Positions 26,398 to 35,478 of a DNA stretch of 64,000 nucleotides are shown in pieces. The notes beneath the pieces were generated by a model. That model ran no database searches and was not told where the DNA came from. It was given only the letters and a program-made list of their open reading frames with translations. This DNA is from DASRCB01 sp035653295 (GTDB lineage Bacteria; Acidobacteriota; Terriglobia; Bryobacterales; Bryobacteraceae): contig DASRCB010000140.1 of NCBI GenBank assembly GCA_035653295.1, positions 36,725 through 100,724 on the forward strand, written 5' to 3'. The first letter of the stretch is position 1, and every line of letters begins with the position of its first letter. The position numbers were made by a program, and so were the translations under genes.

Positions 26398-26684
26398 ATG
26401 GTGCTGCCCGCGAGCACGGTGGCCATGACTGTCGTGCTTAACGTTGTGGCGCTGTGGAGTGAAAGCCGCATCAGTAACCGCGTTGAGGCGATCACCTCCG
26501 ACGCCCTGCCGGGCGAGCAATCGTCGCCAAGGCAATCACACGGATCGAGCATCTGGCCCAGAGCACCGCGACCAGCGCCGAGCAGAGCGCCGCCGCCAGC
26601 GAGGAGATGTCCACTCAGGGCGAGTCGCTTACACCCGTTGTTCACGAACCGGAGCCGCTGGTCGGCGTGCAGTCCCGCCGCTGA
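26398..26684 (+). pseudogene. Methyl-accepting chemotaxis protein relic (N- and C-terminus joined, frameshifted)
   Basis: The first part (26398-26515) reads MVLPASTVAMTVVLNVVALW then SRISNRVEAITSDALPG, which looks like the first membrane helix and start of a four-helix-bundle sensor domain. In another frame, 26521-26684 reads AIVAKAITRIEHLAQSTA then TSAEQSAAASEEMSTQGESL, exactly the tail of a methyl-accepting chemotaxis protein, ending in TGA at 26682-26684. The whole sensor and signalling core is missing and the two ends are out of frame, so an internal deletion destroyed the gene. A stop lies in frame before the ATG, at 26371-26373. Confidence 0.6.
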
Positions 26685-27542
26685 TTAGTCGGCGAGCAGC
26701 GCGTGCAGGTTTTTCGCGCAGATGCTGCTCGCTTCCATTTTGTTCCCGCGCGGGCCGGTCCAGTGCGTTTCGAGGCTGATCCAGCCCGCATAACCGTCCG
26801 CCAGCAGTGCCGCGATCTGGCCCTTCCAGTCGATGCCCATAGTTCCAACCGCGCCCCATTCCGGCGTGCTGCCGTCTTTCATGCGGCAGTCCTTGGCGTG
26901 TACATGGGCGATGCTGCCCCTGGGGAGCTTCCTGTAGCCCTCAGGAAATGAGTCCTCGCCCGACACATAGGCGTTGGCGGGATCCCAGACGAGCTTTACG
27001 CTGGGGTGATTCACACGAGCGATGATCTGCGCCGCTTCCGCCCCGGTCGCTATGTTGCAGGCGTGCTCGTTCTCGAGACCGATGGTCAGGCCCCGTTTGC
27101 CCGCCTCGTCCCCAAGCTTCTGAAGCGCGGCCACGATGGCGTCGTACGTCTTCTCCGGCTCGACGGTGCGCCAATACGAGAAGACGCGCACGATCTTCGC
27201 CCCCATCATCTGGGCGATGGCGAAGGCGCGCTGCGCCAGCCGGTCCTGATCTTCGTACGTGTGCTTTGAGGCGAAGATGTCGTGCTCGAATCGAGTATCC
27301 AGCGCCGCAGCGTTGGGCAGCACGCACTTGAGCAGCGGGGAAGCAATGGACACGGTCTCGAAGCCCGCGCCACGGACCAACTCCCGCACGCGCTCCAGGT
27401 CGCCGTACTCCAGGTCCATGATGTTTTTCGCATCGATCACGCGCAGTTCGGCGCCAGTCAGGCCGGCTGCCTTCATTGCTTCCAGCGCCGCCGCGAGGTC
27501 GGGCGAGAATTCGTCGGTAATTGCAGCGGTGCGGAGTTTCAG
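26685..27542 (-). CDS. Sugar phosphate isomerase/epimerase (xylose-isomerase-like TIM barrel), apparent CTG start
   Basis: 285 residues if started at the CTG at 27542-27540, which overlaps the preceding TGA as CTGA. That start restores the first beta strand LKLRTAAITDEFSPDL, typical of this family. The only downstream in-frame ATG is at 27476, which would cut off that strand and give 263 residues. The barrel carries ETVSIASPLL, IGLENEHAC (metal-binding Glu), LVWDPANAY (Asp), IAHVHAKDC (His) and WISLETHW (Glu). It probably isomerises a sugar or hydroxypyruvate-type substrate. No recognised ribosome binding site; translation is probably coupled to the preceding gene. Confidence 0.8.
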   Translation of the reverse strand: MKLRTAAITDEFSPDLAAALEAMKAAGLTGAELRVIDAKNIMDLEYGDLERVRELVRGAGFETVSIASPLLKCVLPNAAALDTRFEHDIFASKHTYEDQDRLAQRAFAIAQMMGAKIVRVFSYWRTVEPEKTYDAIVAALQKLGDEAGKRGLTIGLENEHACNIATGAEAAQIIARVNHPSVKLVWDPANAYVSGEDSFPEGYRKLPRGSIAHVHAKDCRMKDGSTPEWGAVGTMGIDWKGQIAALLADGYAGWISLETHWTGPRGNKMEASSICAKNLHALLAD

Positions 27543-29224
27543 AGTTTGCGGCCCTCGGTCACAGTCAGGAATTGATTCGCATGGACATTGTAATCCTTAT
27601 CCACCTGGCCGCTGGGCCACTGGATTTCAATCGACTTGGCCACGGTGTCCTGGCCAAGGCCGAAGGTGAGCGCTAAATCGCTCTGCGAGCAGTAGCTGGA
27701 GCCGCTGTGCACCATCTGCATCTGCTTACCGGTTGAGGTTTCCACCCAGACCTTGGCGTCCAGGCCGTCACGCGTCGATTTCGTGCCGACCAGTTTCAGT
27801 GTGATCCAGTGATTCCGGTTTCCGCCGTCGTTGCGCAGCAGCTTCGCCGGGCCGTTGTTCTGTGCGATCACGATGTCCAGATCGCCGTCGTGATCGAAGT
27901 CGGCGTAGGCGGCGCCGCGGGCGACGATTGGCTGTTCGAGGTCCGGCCCTACCGCGCGGCTCGCGTCCTCGAAGCGGCCCTTCCCGAGATTGCGGAACAG
28001 CAGCGGCGCTTCGCGGTACTGGATCTTCGGCTGCACGCGCCCGATCTCCTCCTCGATATGGCCGTTTGCGGCGAGGATATCGGGGTACCCGTCCAGGTCG
28101 TAATCGAAAAAGAAAGCGCCAAACGTCAGGCTGAGCAGCGATGCGCGCCCGATCGTGGAGCTTGGCGCTTCATCGACAAAGAGACCGTGGCCTTCGTTGT
28201 GGTACAGGCCGATCATCTGGTTGGAGAAGTTGCCCACCAGCAGGTCCATGCGACCGGAGCGGTCGTAATCGGCGGCATCCACGCCCATGGCGCCCCGCGC
28301 AACGCCGTCCTCGCCGAACGCGACGCCCGCTGCAACTGCTTCGTCCGTGAAGGCGCCGTTTTGGTTATTGCGATACAGCTTGTTGGGCTGGGTGTCGTTG
28401 GTGATGAAGAGGTCCGGCCAGCCGTCGCTGTCGTAATCGAGGACGGCGACGCCCAGTGACTTGCTGGTCGGGTCACCGAGGCCCGCCTTCTGCGTCACGT
28501 CCTCGAACCGGCCGTTCCCGAGATTGTGGTACAGCTTCGATGACGTACCCTTGTACGATTCCGGTGTGCAGTACGACTTGGTCGCACCATCGAGCGAGCA
28601 CCACAGGTCGCCCTTCTGCGTCCACTGCACGTAGTTGGCGACGAAGAGATCGGGTTTGCCGTCGCGGTCGTAGTCGAGCCAGGCGGCGCTCGCCGGGAAG
28701 CTCGCGTTGTGAATGCCGGCCTGCTTCGTCGCGTCTCGGAAATGGCCGTGGCCTTCGTTATGGAACAGATGGTCGCCATCCAGCGCGGTGATGTATACGT
28801 CTTCGCGGCCATCGTTATCGTAATCGGCGACGCTCACGCCCAGCCCGTACATCTCCACGTCGAAGCCGCTGCCGCGCGTGACATCGGTGAACGTGCCGTT
28901 GTGATTATTCCGGTACAGCGCGGCGGTCGTTTTGTGCGCGTGCGGCCCCCAGGGGCAGCTGTTCACCAGCAGAATGTCGGGCCAGCCGTCGCCGTCCGCG
29001 TCGACGAAAGCGACTCCGGAGCCCATGGTCTCGGGCAGGTACTTGTGACCGGCTTTGCCCGCCGTGTGGGTGAAGTGGATGCCCGCCGCCGAGGTGATAT
29101 CGGTGAAACGAACGGCGGGAGGGCCGCCCGCGCGCGGGGTGTTCGCCATCAGAAGCGCCGCCGCCGCCGCAATTGTCATGCAGGCCAGCGGCCTGCTCCA
29201 TGTCTGACTGTTGTACTTCTTCAT
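27539..29224 (-). CDS. CRTAC1-type FG-GAP repeat protein with ASPIC/UnbV domain, secreted
   Basis: 561 residues from the ATG at 29224 (ATGA overlap with the previous stop), with a signal peptide MTIAAAAALLMANTPRAGG-type. It carries several VCBS/FG-GAP beta-propeller repeats with calcium-binding D-x-D-x-D-G motifs: VDADGDGWPD, VADYDNDGRED, LDYDRDGKPD, LDYDSDGWPD, ADYDRSGRMD, FDYDLDGYPD, ADFDHDGDLD. A C-terminal ASPIC/UnbV domain follows (NHWITLKLVGTKSTRDGLDAKV ... SGSSYCSQSDLALTFGLG). Members are extracellular or periplasmic and bind calcium; the partner is unknown. It is third in the four-gene operon. Confidence 0.88.
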   Translation of the reverse strand: MKKYNSQTWSRPLACMTIAAAAALLMANTPRAGGPPAVRFTDITSAAGIHFTHTAGKAGHKYLPETMGSGVAFVDADGDGWPDILLVNSCPWGPHAHKTTAALYRNNHNGTFTDVTRGSGFDVEMYGLGVSVADYDNDGREDVYITALDGDHLFHNEGHGHFRDATKQAGIHNASFPASAAWLDYDRDGKPDLFVANYVQWTQKGDLWCSLDGATKSYCTPESYKGTSSKLYHNLGNGRFEDVTQKAGLGDPTSKSLGVAVLDYDSDGWPDLFITNDTQPNKLYRNNQNGAFTDEAVAAGVAFGEDGVARGAMGVDAADYDRSGRMDLLVGNFSNQMIGLYHNEGHGLFVDEAPSSTIGRASLLSLTFGAFFFDYDLDGYPDILAANGHIEEEIGRVQPKIQYREAPLLFRNLGKGRFEDASRAVGPDLEQPIVARGAAYADFDHDGDLDIVIAQNNGPAKLLRNDGGNRNHWITLKLVGTKSTRDGLDAKVWVETSTGKQMQMVHSGSSYCSQSDLALTFGLGQDTVAKSIEIQWPSGQVDKDYNVHANQFLTVTEGRKL

Positions 29225-31992
29225 TCCGATGCTGCTGCTCCTGCTGTGACCCGCCATGCATTGTCGTGATCATGGATCGGCTGGCGCTCGTTATTGTCTT
29301 CCGGACTGAGCATGCGCCGCCGCGCGGTAATGGCCTGCGCCGCTTCGTTCGCCTTGAACCGCATGAAAAGCGCCTGCTCGTGTTCCGCCTGCTCGGGCCT
29401 CCCCAGACCGCGATAACAGAGCATCAGGTTGTAGTGCGCCTGCAGGTCCTCTGGATCGACTTCGAGCGCGCCGTCGAGCGCGTTTACCGCATCCGCATAG
29501 TCGCGCTTCAAAAACAGAATGCGGCCCATCTGGTTGAGCACCACGCGGTCATGCGGATACATCGAGGAGCAGGTACGCAGAGAACTCAGCGCGCCATCGT
29601 AATCGCCGTCCGATTTCTGCACCATCGCCTTGAAGAAGTACACACGCCCGAGGTGCGAGTTGAGGGACATGGCTTTGTCGATATACGGTTTCGCTTCGTC
29701 CGTCTCGCCTTCCTGGATCAGGGCGCGGGCGATGTTCAGCCAGCCGTCAGCGTACGACGGGTCCGCTTCGGTGACTTTGTGGAACGCATACTCGGCGCCT
29801 TTCAGATCGCCCTGCAGGAGCATTCCGATGCCCCAGTCGTTCCAGCGCTCCCGGTCCTGCTTACGCAGGATGGGCTGCCACGGCGTTTCGTTGCCCAGAG
29901 GGAGTTCCAGCTTCGCCGTGGCCATGGTCACGATGGGGATGTTCGGGATTTGTCCCTTGATGCGGCCGGACACGTCGGCGGGGATGTTCGCCGGCGAGTA
30001 GGAGAATTCGCGGTCATCATGATCCACGTTCACCAGCGCCTCCTGCCCCGGCTTCGGCTTGCCAGCGTAAGCGAAGCGCACGTAATCGTACATGAACTTC
30101 CGGTAATTCAGCTTTGCCGTGAGGGTGACAGGGCCTTTCGCATTGGACGGAATCTTTATAAGGAAATGCGCAACGTCCGCGGCGCCGGGCGGGATGAGGT
30201 GGACGTAAAGCACGCTGCGCGTGGCCCAGCCGTTGCGCTTGTTGATCGGATTCCCATCGCCGTCGAGCTGGTACGATTTGTAGAAATGCGCGCCAGGCTC
30301 GACCGGCCCGCAACCGTTATCCTCCACATACCCGCTCCAGTAGATGATGCGGCCATCGGCATCGCGGCCCTGCATTTCCAGCCATACGTCGGGCGCGTCG
30401 ACCGTACCGCCCGGGAAAAAGTGACCAATTGTCCGCGTCCGCACCACGGCATCGACGCGGATGGTTTCGCCGGGCGAGAAACGCTGTAATTCGAGCGGCG
30501 CCTTTACCTTCCCAACTTCACGGATGAAAACCGGGCCCTGCTGCTCGGCTTCCTCGCCGACCGCGAACGTAGAGCTGAGCGTGGGGTTATCCGAGGCCCG
30601 CCGCTTCATCTGCAGCTGTGCAGCGTTCTCCTGCACCGGCGACGCCGCGAACAGGTCCACGGTGATAAAGCCGGACTTCAGGAAATCTTCTTCCGCCTTG
30701 AGTTGCTCCTGGTCGTGGTTGACGTAAGCCACGGCTGTATTCGCCGCCGGGAAGCGATGCGAGTGAATGAAACCATCGACGTTCCCCGGATCATTGGAGC
30801 GCACCTTAGGCATGTGGCAATTGGTGCATACCAGCGACTTCGGCGGATAGTAAAACGAACGCGCGCCCATACCGGATACACCGCTGGCCTGCCAGTTGTC
30901 GTAATCGTTGAAGCCGCGAATCCAGCGGTAGTTGTTCACCGGCACATCGAGGTGCACCTTGTGGCACACGCCGCAGAACTCGGCGTTGTCGCGCATGAAG
31001 GGCTTCAGGAACGTTTCCCGGTGCGGCTCTGGGTTGAGATACGTCAGGAAGCGGTCCACGCCGTGGATGATCGGGTTCTTGCTGTCGGCCAGCTCGTGCA
31101 GTGGCGGATACGTGACCGTGAAGTCACCATTCCCCATGCTGCTGTGGACCGCGGTGATGGCATGGCAGGACATGCAGCCGAGGCCGTTCTGTGCCTCGGG
31201 CGTGTCGATCTGTTGTTTAATCGGGCGGTCGAACCGGCCGTTGAAGAAGACGGCGTGGTCGTGGCAGCCGGCACACCACTTGCTGCCTTTCGTCGTGCCC
31301 TCCACATCCTGCATGTACTCGATCGCTTTTCGATAGAACTGATTGTTAAACGATGCGAAGTGATGCGCCGAGCCCTGCCACTGCGCGTAGATGTCCTTGT
31401 GGCATTCGCCGCAACCCTTCGAATCCATGAAGAAATTCGAAGGGATGATCTTACCGGTGTTGGTATTCGACGATGACGGCCAGAACGGCGACGACGGGCC
31501 CGCGCCTTCGCCCGCCATTGAAGTAGGAACGGTGAGGCTGTTGCGGATTAAAGCTTCGTCGCGGGTGCGGCGAGCACGGTAGATGCGGCCGGCGAGCGGA
31601 ACCACCAGCAGGGTGATCAGGCAGGCGACGAACGCGTTGCGAAAGCGGACCGGAGTTTTCTGGAATGCCCACGGAAGCAGCAGAAGCACGCCGGCTACGG
31701 CGGTGATGATGTGCAGGTTCAACGCCCAGCGGTGTGCCCGGATCGCGCCGAACGCGGTCAGGTACGCGGCCAGGACGGCAGAGGTCAAAAGCAGTGCGGC
31801 GGCGGCGTAGGGCAGTCCTTCAGCCTGCCTGCGGCGGACGAGCAGCCGAACTAATACGACCGTCAGTCCAAAGCCTACCAGCACGTGCAGGAGCACGTTG
31901 CCCATGTAGAAGACCGTCGCGGAGGGGAACGCCGCTATATAAGCGGCATTCAGCAGCAGAAACAGGAAAAGGAAAGCTACAACTCTTTTCAT
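29221..31992 (-). CDS. Membrane-anchored pentaheme c-type cytochrome with C-terminal TPR repeats
   Basis: 923 residues. Four to five hydrophobic helices cover residues 1-135. Then five CxxCH haem c sites follow: C194-C197-H198, C240-C243-H244, C273-C276-H277, C340-C343-H344 and C389-C392-H393. Two further His-rich segments (GSAHHF, IHSHRFP) may supply axial ligands. Residues 480-700 are beta-rich. From about 725 to 880 there are TPR units (WGIGMLLQGDLKGAEYAFHKVTE, AYFFKAMVQKSDGDYDGAL-like, NLMLCYRGLGRPEQAEHEQ). It is likely exported with haems outside the membrane. The fusion of cytochrome and TPRs, flanked by two FG-GAP/ASPIC proteins, suggests a surface redox complex. The stop overlaps the next start by 4 nt. 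Confidence 0.88.
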   Translation of the reverse strand: MKRVVAFLFLFLLLNAAYIAAFPSATVFYMGNVLLHVLVGFGLTVVLVRLLVRRRQAEGLPYAAAALLLTSAVLAAYLTAFGAIRAHRWALNLHIITAVAGVLLLLPWAFQKTPVRFRNAFVACLITLLVVPLAGRIYRARRTRDEALIRNSLTVPTSMAGEGAGPSSPFWPSSSNTNTGKIIPSNFFMDSKGCGECHKDIYAQWQGSAHHFASFNNQFYRKAIEYMQDVEGTTKGSKWCAGCHDHAVFFNGRFDRPIKQQIDTPEAQNGLGCMSCHAITAVHSSMGNGDFTVTYPPLHELADSKNPIIHGVDRFLTYLNPEPHRETFLKPFMRDNAEFCGVCHKVHLDVPVNNYRWIRGFNDYDNWQASGVSGMGARSFYYPPKSLVCTNCHMPKVRSNDPGNVDGFIHSHRFPAANTAVAYVNHDQEQLKAEEDFLKSGFITVDLFAASPVQENAAQLQMKRRASDNPTLSSTFAVGEEAEQQGPVFIREVGKVKAPLELQRFSPGETIRVDAVVRTRTIGHFFPGGTVDAPDVWLEMQGRDADGRIIYWSGYVEDNGCGPVEPGAHFYKSYQLDGDGNPINKRNGWATRSVLYVHLIPPGAADVAHFLIKIPSNAKGPVTLTAKLNYRKFMYDYVRFAYAGKPKPGQEALVNVDHDDREFSYSPANIPADVSGRIKGQIPNIPIVTMATAKLELPLGNETPWQPILRKQDRERWNDWGIGMLLQGDLKGAEYAFHKVTEADPSYADGWLNIARALIQEGETDEAKPYIDKAMSLNSHLGRVYFFKAMVQKSDGDYDGALSSLRTCSSMYPHDRVVLNQMGRILFLKRDYADAVNALDGALEVDPEDLQAHYNLMLCYRGLGRPEQAEHEQALFMRFKANEAAQAITARRRMLSPEDNNERQPIHDHDNAWRVTAGAAASE

Positions 31993-34900
31993 GATTGCTT
32001 CAGCGCGCGAATCAGGCGCAGGGCCGGGCGCGTGTTGTATTTACGCCGATACGCCTCGTGGTCTGCATCGGTTGGGTAATGCTGGCCGGCCGGATACGGA
32101 TAAGTGGTCATACCGTGGAACGGCAGCGGCTCGACGCTGTCCGAGAATGCGGTGTTGGCATCGCGGTCTTTAGCCCAGCCGTCTACTTTCAGCAGGAAGT
32201 CGCGCTTCCAGCCGGGCTTCAGCGGAGGTAAGGAAGCGGCGTTGAATCGCAGCCCGATCTCATCGCCGGATCCCATAATCACGTATTTGTCATCCACGCG
32301 GGTCAGCAGCTCGCGCACGTCGCCATAACGCGTGTACATGCCCGGAGTCGGATTCCACGACGGCGTCGTCCGCAGAACGTCGTAGAAGTAAACGCCGGGA
32401 TCGGAGCCGCCGGACGAGATTTGCTTCGAAAAGCCGCGGTAGTGCAGATCCGCCTCAATCGCCGGCACGCCGGTCAGGACAGCCGGGGGCGGAGCGGAGT
32501 CCTCGATGAGAAACGCTTCGTCCCAGTAAATGCAGATGCTGGTAAGAATACGGACCTCGCGCGACCGCGACCGGAACTTGCCCGTAAGATCGACGGCAAT
32601 GGTTTTGGGGCTCCCCGAAGGCATGCCCATATCCTCGATGACGGTTTTCCAGTTGCCCTGCGCATCACGCACCTGCAGCTTCGGCGTGACGAGGCTACCG
32701 CGATTCTCCTGCGAGGCGGCGAAGAATGTTGAGCCGTCGGCCCAGTCGGTCCAGCCGTGCATCACCAGTACCGCGTGATTCTGCGGCGCGGCTGCGCCGA
32801 AATCGAGCGTGAGCGCGTGCGGCTCGGCCATCGCGGTGCGCGTGCGTTTGAAGCCCCCGGCGAATTTTCCGTCACGCCGCAGCAGCGCATCGCGCAGGTC
32901 GTGGCCGGCATCGTCCACCGCGGATACCGGATAAACACGCCGGCTCGCGCCGAAAAGCCGGAAGTCCGGGAATGGCGGGCTCTTCCATTTGTCATTCGTA
33001 AAGATATCGATGCTCGCCGGGTGATCGAGGGCGATGAGGCGAACCTGATCGAGGTACGCCACCTCGCTTAGCTCTTCGCTCACCCGCACGCGGTACTCGC
33101 CGTTCTCGCTTTTGAGCGCCTCTCCTGGGATCTGAATGAATTCGTCATGATCCACCGGGAAATAGCTGCCGTCCCCGGAGCTGGCGCCCAGCGGAGCCGT
33201 GCCCAGCACATCCGAGATGAACCGGAACTTCTCGCCATCCCAGCTCCAGATCATGGGACAGGAGCCCGAGAGCCGCTGCTCCTCGCGATAGACGTACGCT
33301 TTGCCGGAGCCCTGATCCGTCTCGTTCTGAATCAGACCGTTGGCCCAGGTGATGCGGACCGTGTCGGCCTTATCATGATCGAGCAGGTTGAAGGTGAGCG
33401 GCACGCCATCGTAGATCTTCTTGTCGTACAGCTCGCCGGCCTTGACCTCTACTTCCGCCGCGTACGCCAGCTTCGTATTCTTGATTCCCACCAGCTGAAC
33501 GGTGATCCAGTTGTTCGGCCCGGGCGTACGATTCATCGCCACTTCGAGCTTGCCGTCCGAGGCGACGCGGGCTTCGTCGATGCGGCCATCGCCATCGAAG
33601 TCAGCGTCCACCGAAGCGCCGGCGCCATTCCCCGCGCCGGACGTGAATTCGCCGTGCTCGTTCATGAGCACGCCGCCGCCGTAGACCAAATCGAGCCACG
33701 AATCGTGATTCACATCCTGCGCTTTGAGCGAGCCGGCGCCGGCTGGCAGCGCCTCGACGGGCTTTGTCTCGAAATGTTCGCCGAGCTTGTCCAGGTAAGC
33801 CACGCCGTGCTGATCTGCATAGCCGGCCACGATATCGAATGCTTTGCTGTCGGCCATGACCCGCGTCAGCACGGCATCGATAGGTTGTCCTTTGACGAAC
33901 GGGTAATCGGCCGTGCGATCGACAAATCCGCTCTCGCCCTGGTTGCGCAGCAGGTGCGGGTTATCGCCAAACAGGAACAAATCGAGATCGTAATCGTGGT
34001 CGTAATCCACCCACAGCGCTTTCGCGAAACGGCCGCCGGGAAGATCGGCTTTGAACGGCTCGAAACGGCCCTTCACGTTTCGATAGAGCAGCGGGGCCTT
34101 GTCGGTAAGAACACACAAATCGGGCAGACCGTCATTATCGAAGTCGCCGCTGGCCACCGAAACCACGCCCGTCAGGCCCGCCAGGCCGGTCTTCTCCCCG
34201 TTGATGAGCTCCGTACCGCGGCGATAAATGGAGATGCCTTTGCCCGACCACGCCAGCAGATCGGATTTCCCTGTCCCGTCAAGATCCAGCAGCAGCACCC
34301 CTGACGTCTTCGGATCCAACCCCTCGGCCAGCGTGCGCGTCTCGTACCTGGGCGCGGGAACTCTTTCCGGCTTCATATCGATTGGGTCCCAGATCTCGGC
34401 GTAATCACACCATTCCATGTCTTCGGGAATGGCCGCGCCCTCCTGCGATTTCTTCAGCTTCTGAAAGATCTGGAGCTCCGCCATGGCCTTGTCGCGCTCG
34501 CCGGCCTGCCGGTAAACGTTGTACAGCTGGAAATGCGGCGCTGCGAGGTTCGGGTCGAGGCGGACCGCAGTCCTGAACTGCTCCTCGGCATCCTTCATCC
34601 GGCCGGCCTGTTTGTAGAGCACGCCAAGGTTGTAGTGCGATTTGGGCTCGCCGGGCACGAGCCTCGTCATCTCCTCGAACTGTTGCGTGGCTTTCTCGAA
34701 GTCGCCGTTCTTGCGGTAATAAATGCCGAGGTTAAACCAGGTGTGAGGAAGTTTGGGGTCTTCCTTCTGTACTTTCTGTAACTCAGCAACCCCTGCTTCG
34801 GTCTTGCCACCGCGCATCAGCGCCAGGGCATAGTTCACCTGTTCGCGGACCGAACCCGGGTCCAGATCGAGGGCCTCTTTAAAAACATCAATGGCCTGAA

Positions 34901-35030
34901 TCTGGGTGGTCGGATTTTCGTAAAACGCCTTACCCAGATTGCGATAGCGCCAGAGCTTTTCCTCGGTCTCTTGGTTGAGTCCTGCCGCGCAAACGAGGCC
35001 GCAGCAGAGGACGAGCGAGAACCTCTTCAA
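31989..35030 (-). CDS. TPR / FG-GAP / ASPIC-UnbV protein with long beta-rich C-terminus
   Basis: About 1013 residues from the TTG at 35030, which places KRFSLVLCCGLVCAAG as the signal peptide. An ATG at 35096 (22 residues longer) is also possible. Domains in order: TPRs (ETEEKLWRYRNLGKAFYEN, then about four repeats to residue ~210), a beta-propeller with FG-GAP motifs (VASGDFDNDGLPD, VDYDHDYDLD, DFDGDGRID), an ASPIC/UnbV-like domain (NNWITVQLVGIKNTKLAYAAEVEV ... HDKADTVRITWANGLIQNE), and a long beta-rich tail from SCPMIWSWDGEKFRF on. First gene of the operon (4-nt ATGA overlap with the cytochrome). Confidence 0.83.
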   Translation of the reverse strand: MKRFSLVLCCGLVCAAGLNQETEEKLWRYRNLGKAFYENPTTQIQAIDVFKEALDLDPGSVREQVNYALALMRGGKTEAGVAELQKVQKEDPKLPHTWFNLGIYYRKNGDFEKATQQFEEMTRLVPGEPKSHYNLGVLYKQAGRMKDAEEQFRTAVRLDPNLAAPHFQLYNVYRQAGERDKAMAELQIFQKLKKSQEGAAIPEDMEWCDYAEIWDPIDMKPERVPAPRYETRTLAEGLDPKTSGVLLLDLDGTGKSDLLAWSGKGISIYRRGTELINGEKTGLAGLTGVVSVASGDFDNDGLPDLCVLTDKAPLLYRNVKGRFEPFKADLPGGRFAKALWVDYDHDYDLDLFLFGDNPHLLRNQGESGFVDRTADYPFVKGQPIDAVLTRVMADSKAFDIVAGYADQHGVAYLDKLGEHFETKPVEALPAGAGSLKAQDVNHDSWLDLVYGGGVLMNEHGEFTSGAGNGAGASVDADFDGDGRIDEARVASDGKLEVAMNRTPGPNNWITVQLVGIKNTKLAYAAEVEVKAGELYDKKIYDGVPLTFNLLDHDKADTVRITWANGLIQNETDQGSGKAYVYREEQRLSGSCPMIWSWDGEKFRFISDVLGTAPLGASSGDGSYFPVDHDEFIQIPGEALKSENGEYRVRVSEELSEVAYLDQVRLIALDHPASIDIFTNDKWKSPPFPDFRLFGASRRVYPVSAVDDAGHDLRDALLRRDGKFAGGFKRTRTAMAEPHALTLDFGAAAPQNHAVLVMHGWTDWADGSTFFAASQENRGSLVTPKLQVRDAQGNWKTVIEDMGMPSGSPKTIAVDLTGKFRSRSREVRILTSICIYWDEAFLIEDSAPPPAVLTGVPAIEADLHYRGFSKQISSGGSDPGVYFYDVLRTTPSWNPTPGMYTRYGDVRELLTRVDDKYVIMGSGDEIGLRFNAASLPPLKPGWKRDFLLKVDGWAKDRDANTAFSDSVEPLPFHGMTTYPYPAGQHYPTDADHEAYRRKYNTRPALRLIRALKQS

Positions 35031-35225
35031 CAAAACAGTGTTCCGATTGTACGGCGAGAAGGCAGGGCAGTTCTCTAGTGTCTTTGTAGTACGCATGTTG
35101 GAAGGGGCTGTAATGTTTTCTGGCGCGAAACGTGAATGAATGTTATTGTTCTTCAAAGTCAACAGCTTAGCAGGTGAACACCGGCTGGCATCCGTCTTGC
35201 TTTAGACGAAGGCGGAGGAAACGAG

Positions 35226-35390
35226 ATGCTCTGGTACGCATGGGTCTTTCTGGTAATCGCGATCATCGCCGCGATCTTTGGTTTCGGCGGAATCGCGGCA
35301 GGGGCGGCTGGGATTGCGAAGATCCTCTTCTTCGTGTTCCTGGTGGTCTTCCTGATCAGCCTGTTTACCGGCCGCCGCGGGGTGGTGTAA
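35226..35390 (+). CDS. DUF1328 family small membrane protein (second copy)
   Basis: 54 residues: MLWYAWVFLVIAIIAAIFGFGGIA, then AKILFFVFLVVFLISLF and a GRRGVV tail. Two hydrophobic segments and the central GFGGIAAGAAG turn match the paralogue at 224 position for position (same length). GGCGGAGGAAACGAG precedes the ATG. Followed by a large hairpin and then the SYLF gene. Likely an inner-membrane stress peptide. Confidence 0.85.
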   Translation: MLWYAWVFLVIAIIAAIFGFGGIAAGAAGIAKILFFVFLVVFLISLFTGRRGVV

Positions 35391-35400
35391 CCGGGCTTCT

Positions 35401-35435
35401 CCGAGCCGCGCCTGTAACGGAACGGCGCGGCTCGG
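35401..35435. other. Perfect 12-bp stem-loop after the DUF1328 gene
   Basis: CCGAGCCGCGCC pairs with GGCGCGGCTCGG around an 11-nt loop. It lies 10 nt after the DUF1328 stop and 43 nt before the SYLF start. No T-tract on either side, so it may be a Rho-dependent boundary, a transcript-stabilising end or a REP-like palindrome. Confidence 0.5.
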
Positions 35436-35478
35436 ATCAGACTTGCTGACAGCTCAGAAAAGCAGGGAGGAGAATCGA

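Noticed and set aside
33147..34304. Plus-strand open frame of 385 codons opposite the TPR/ASPIC gene
   Set aside because: Shadow of the FG-GAP repeats; no family similarity recognised.
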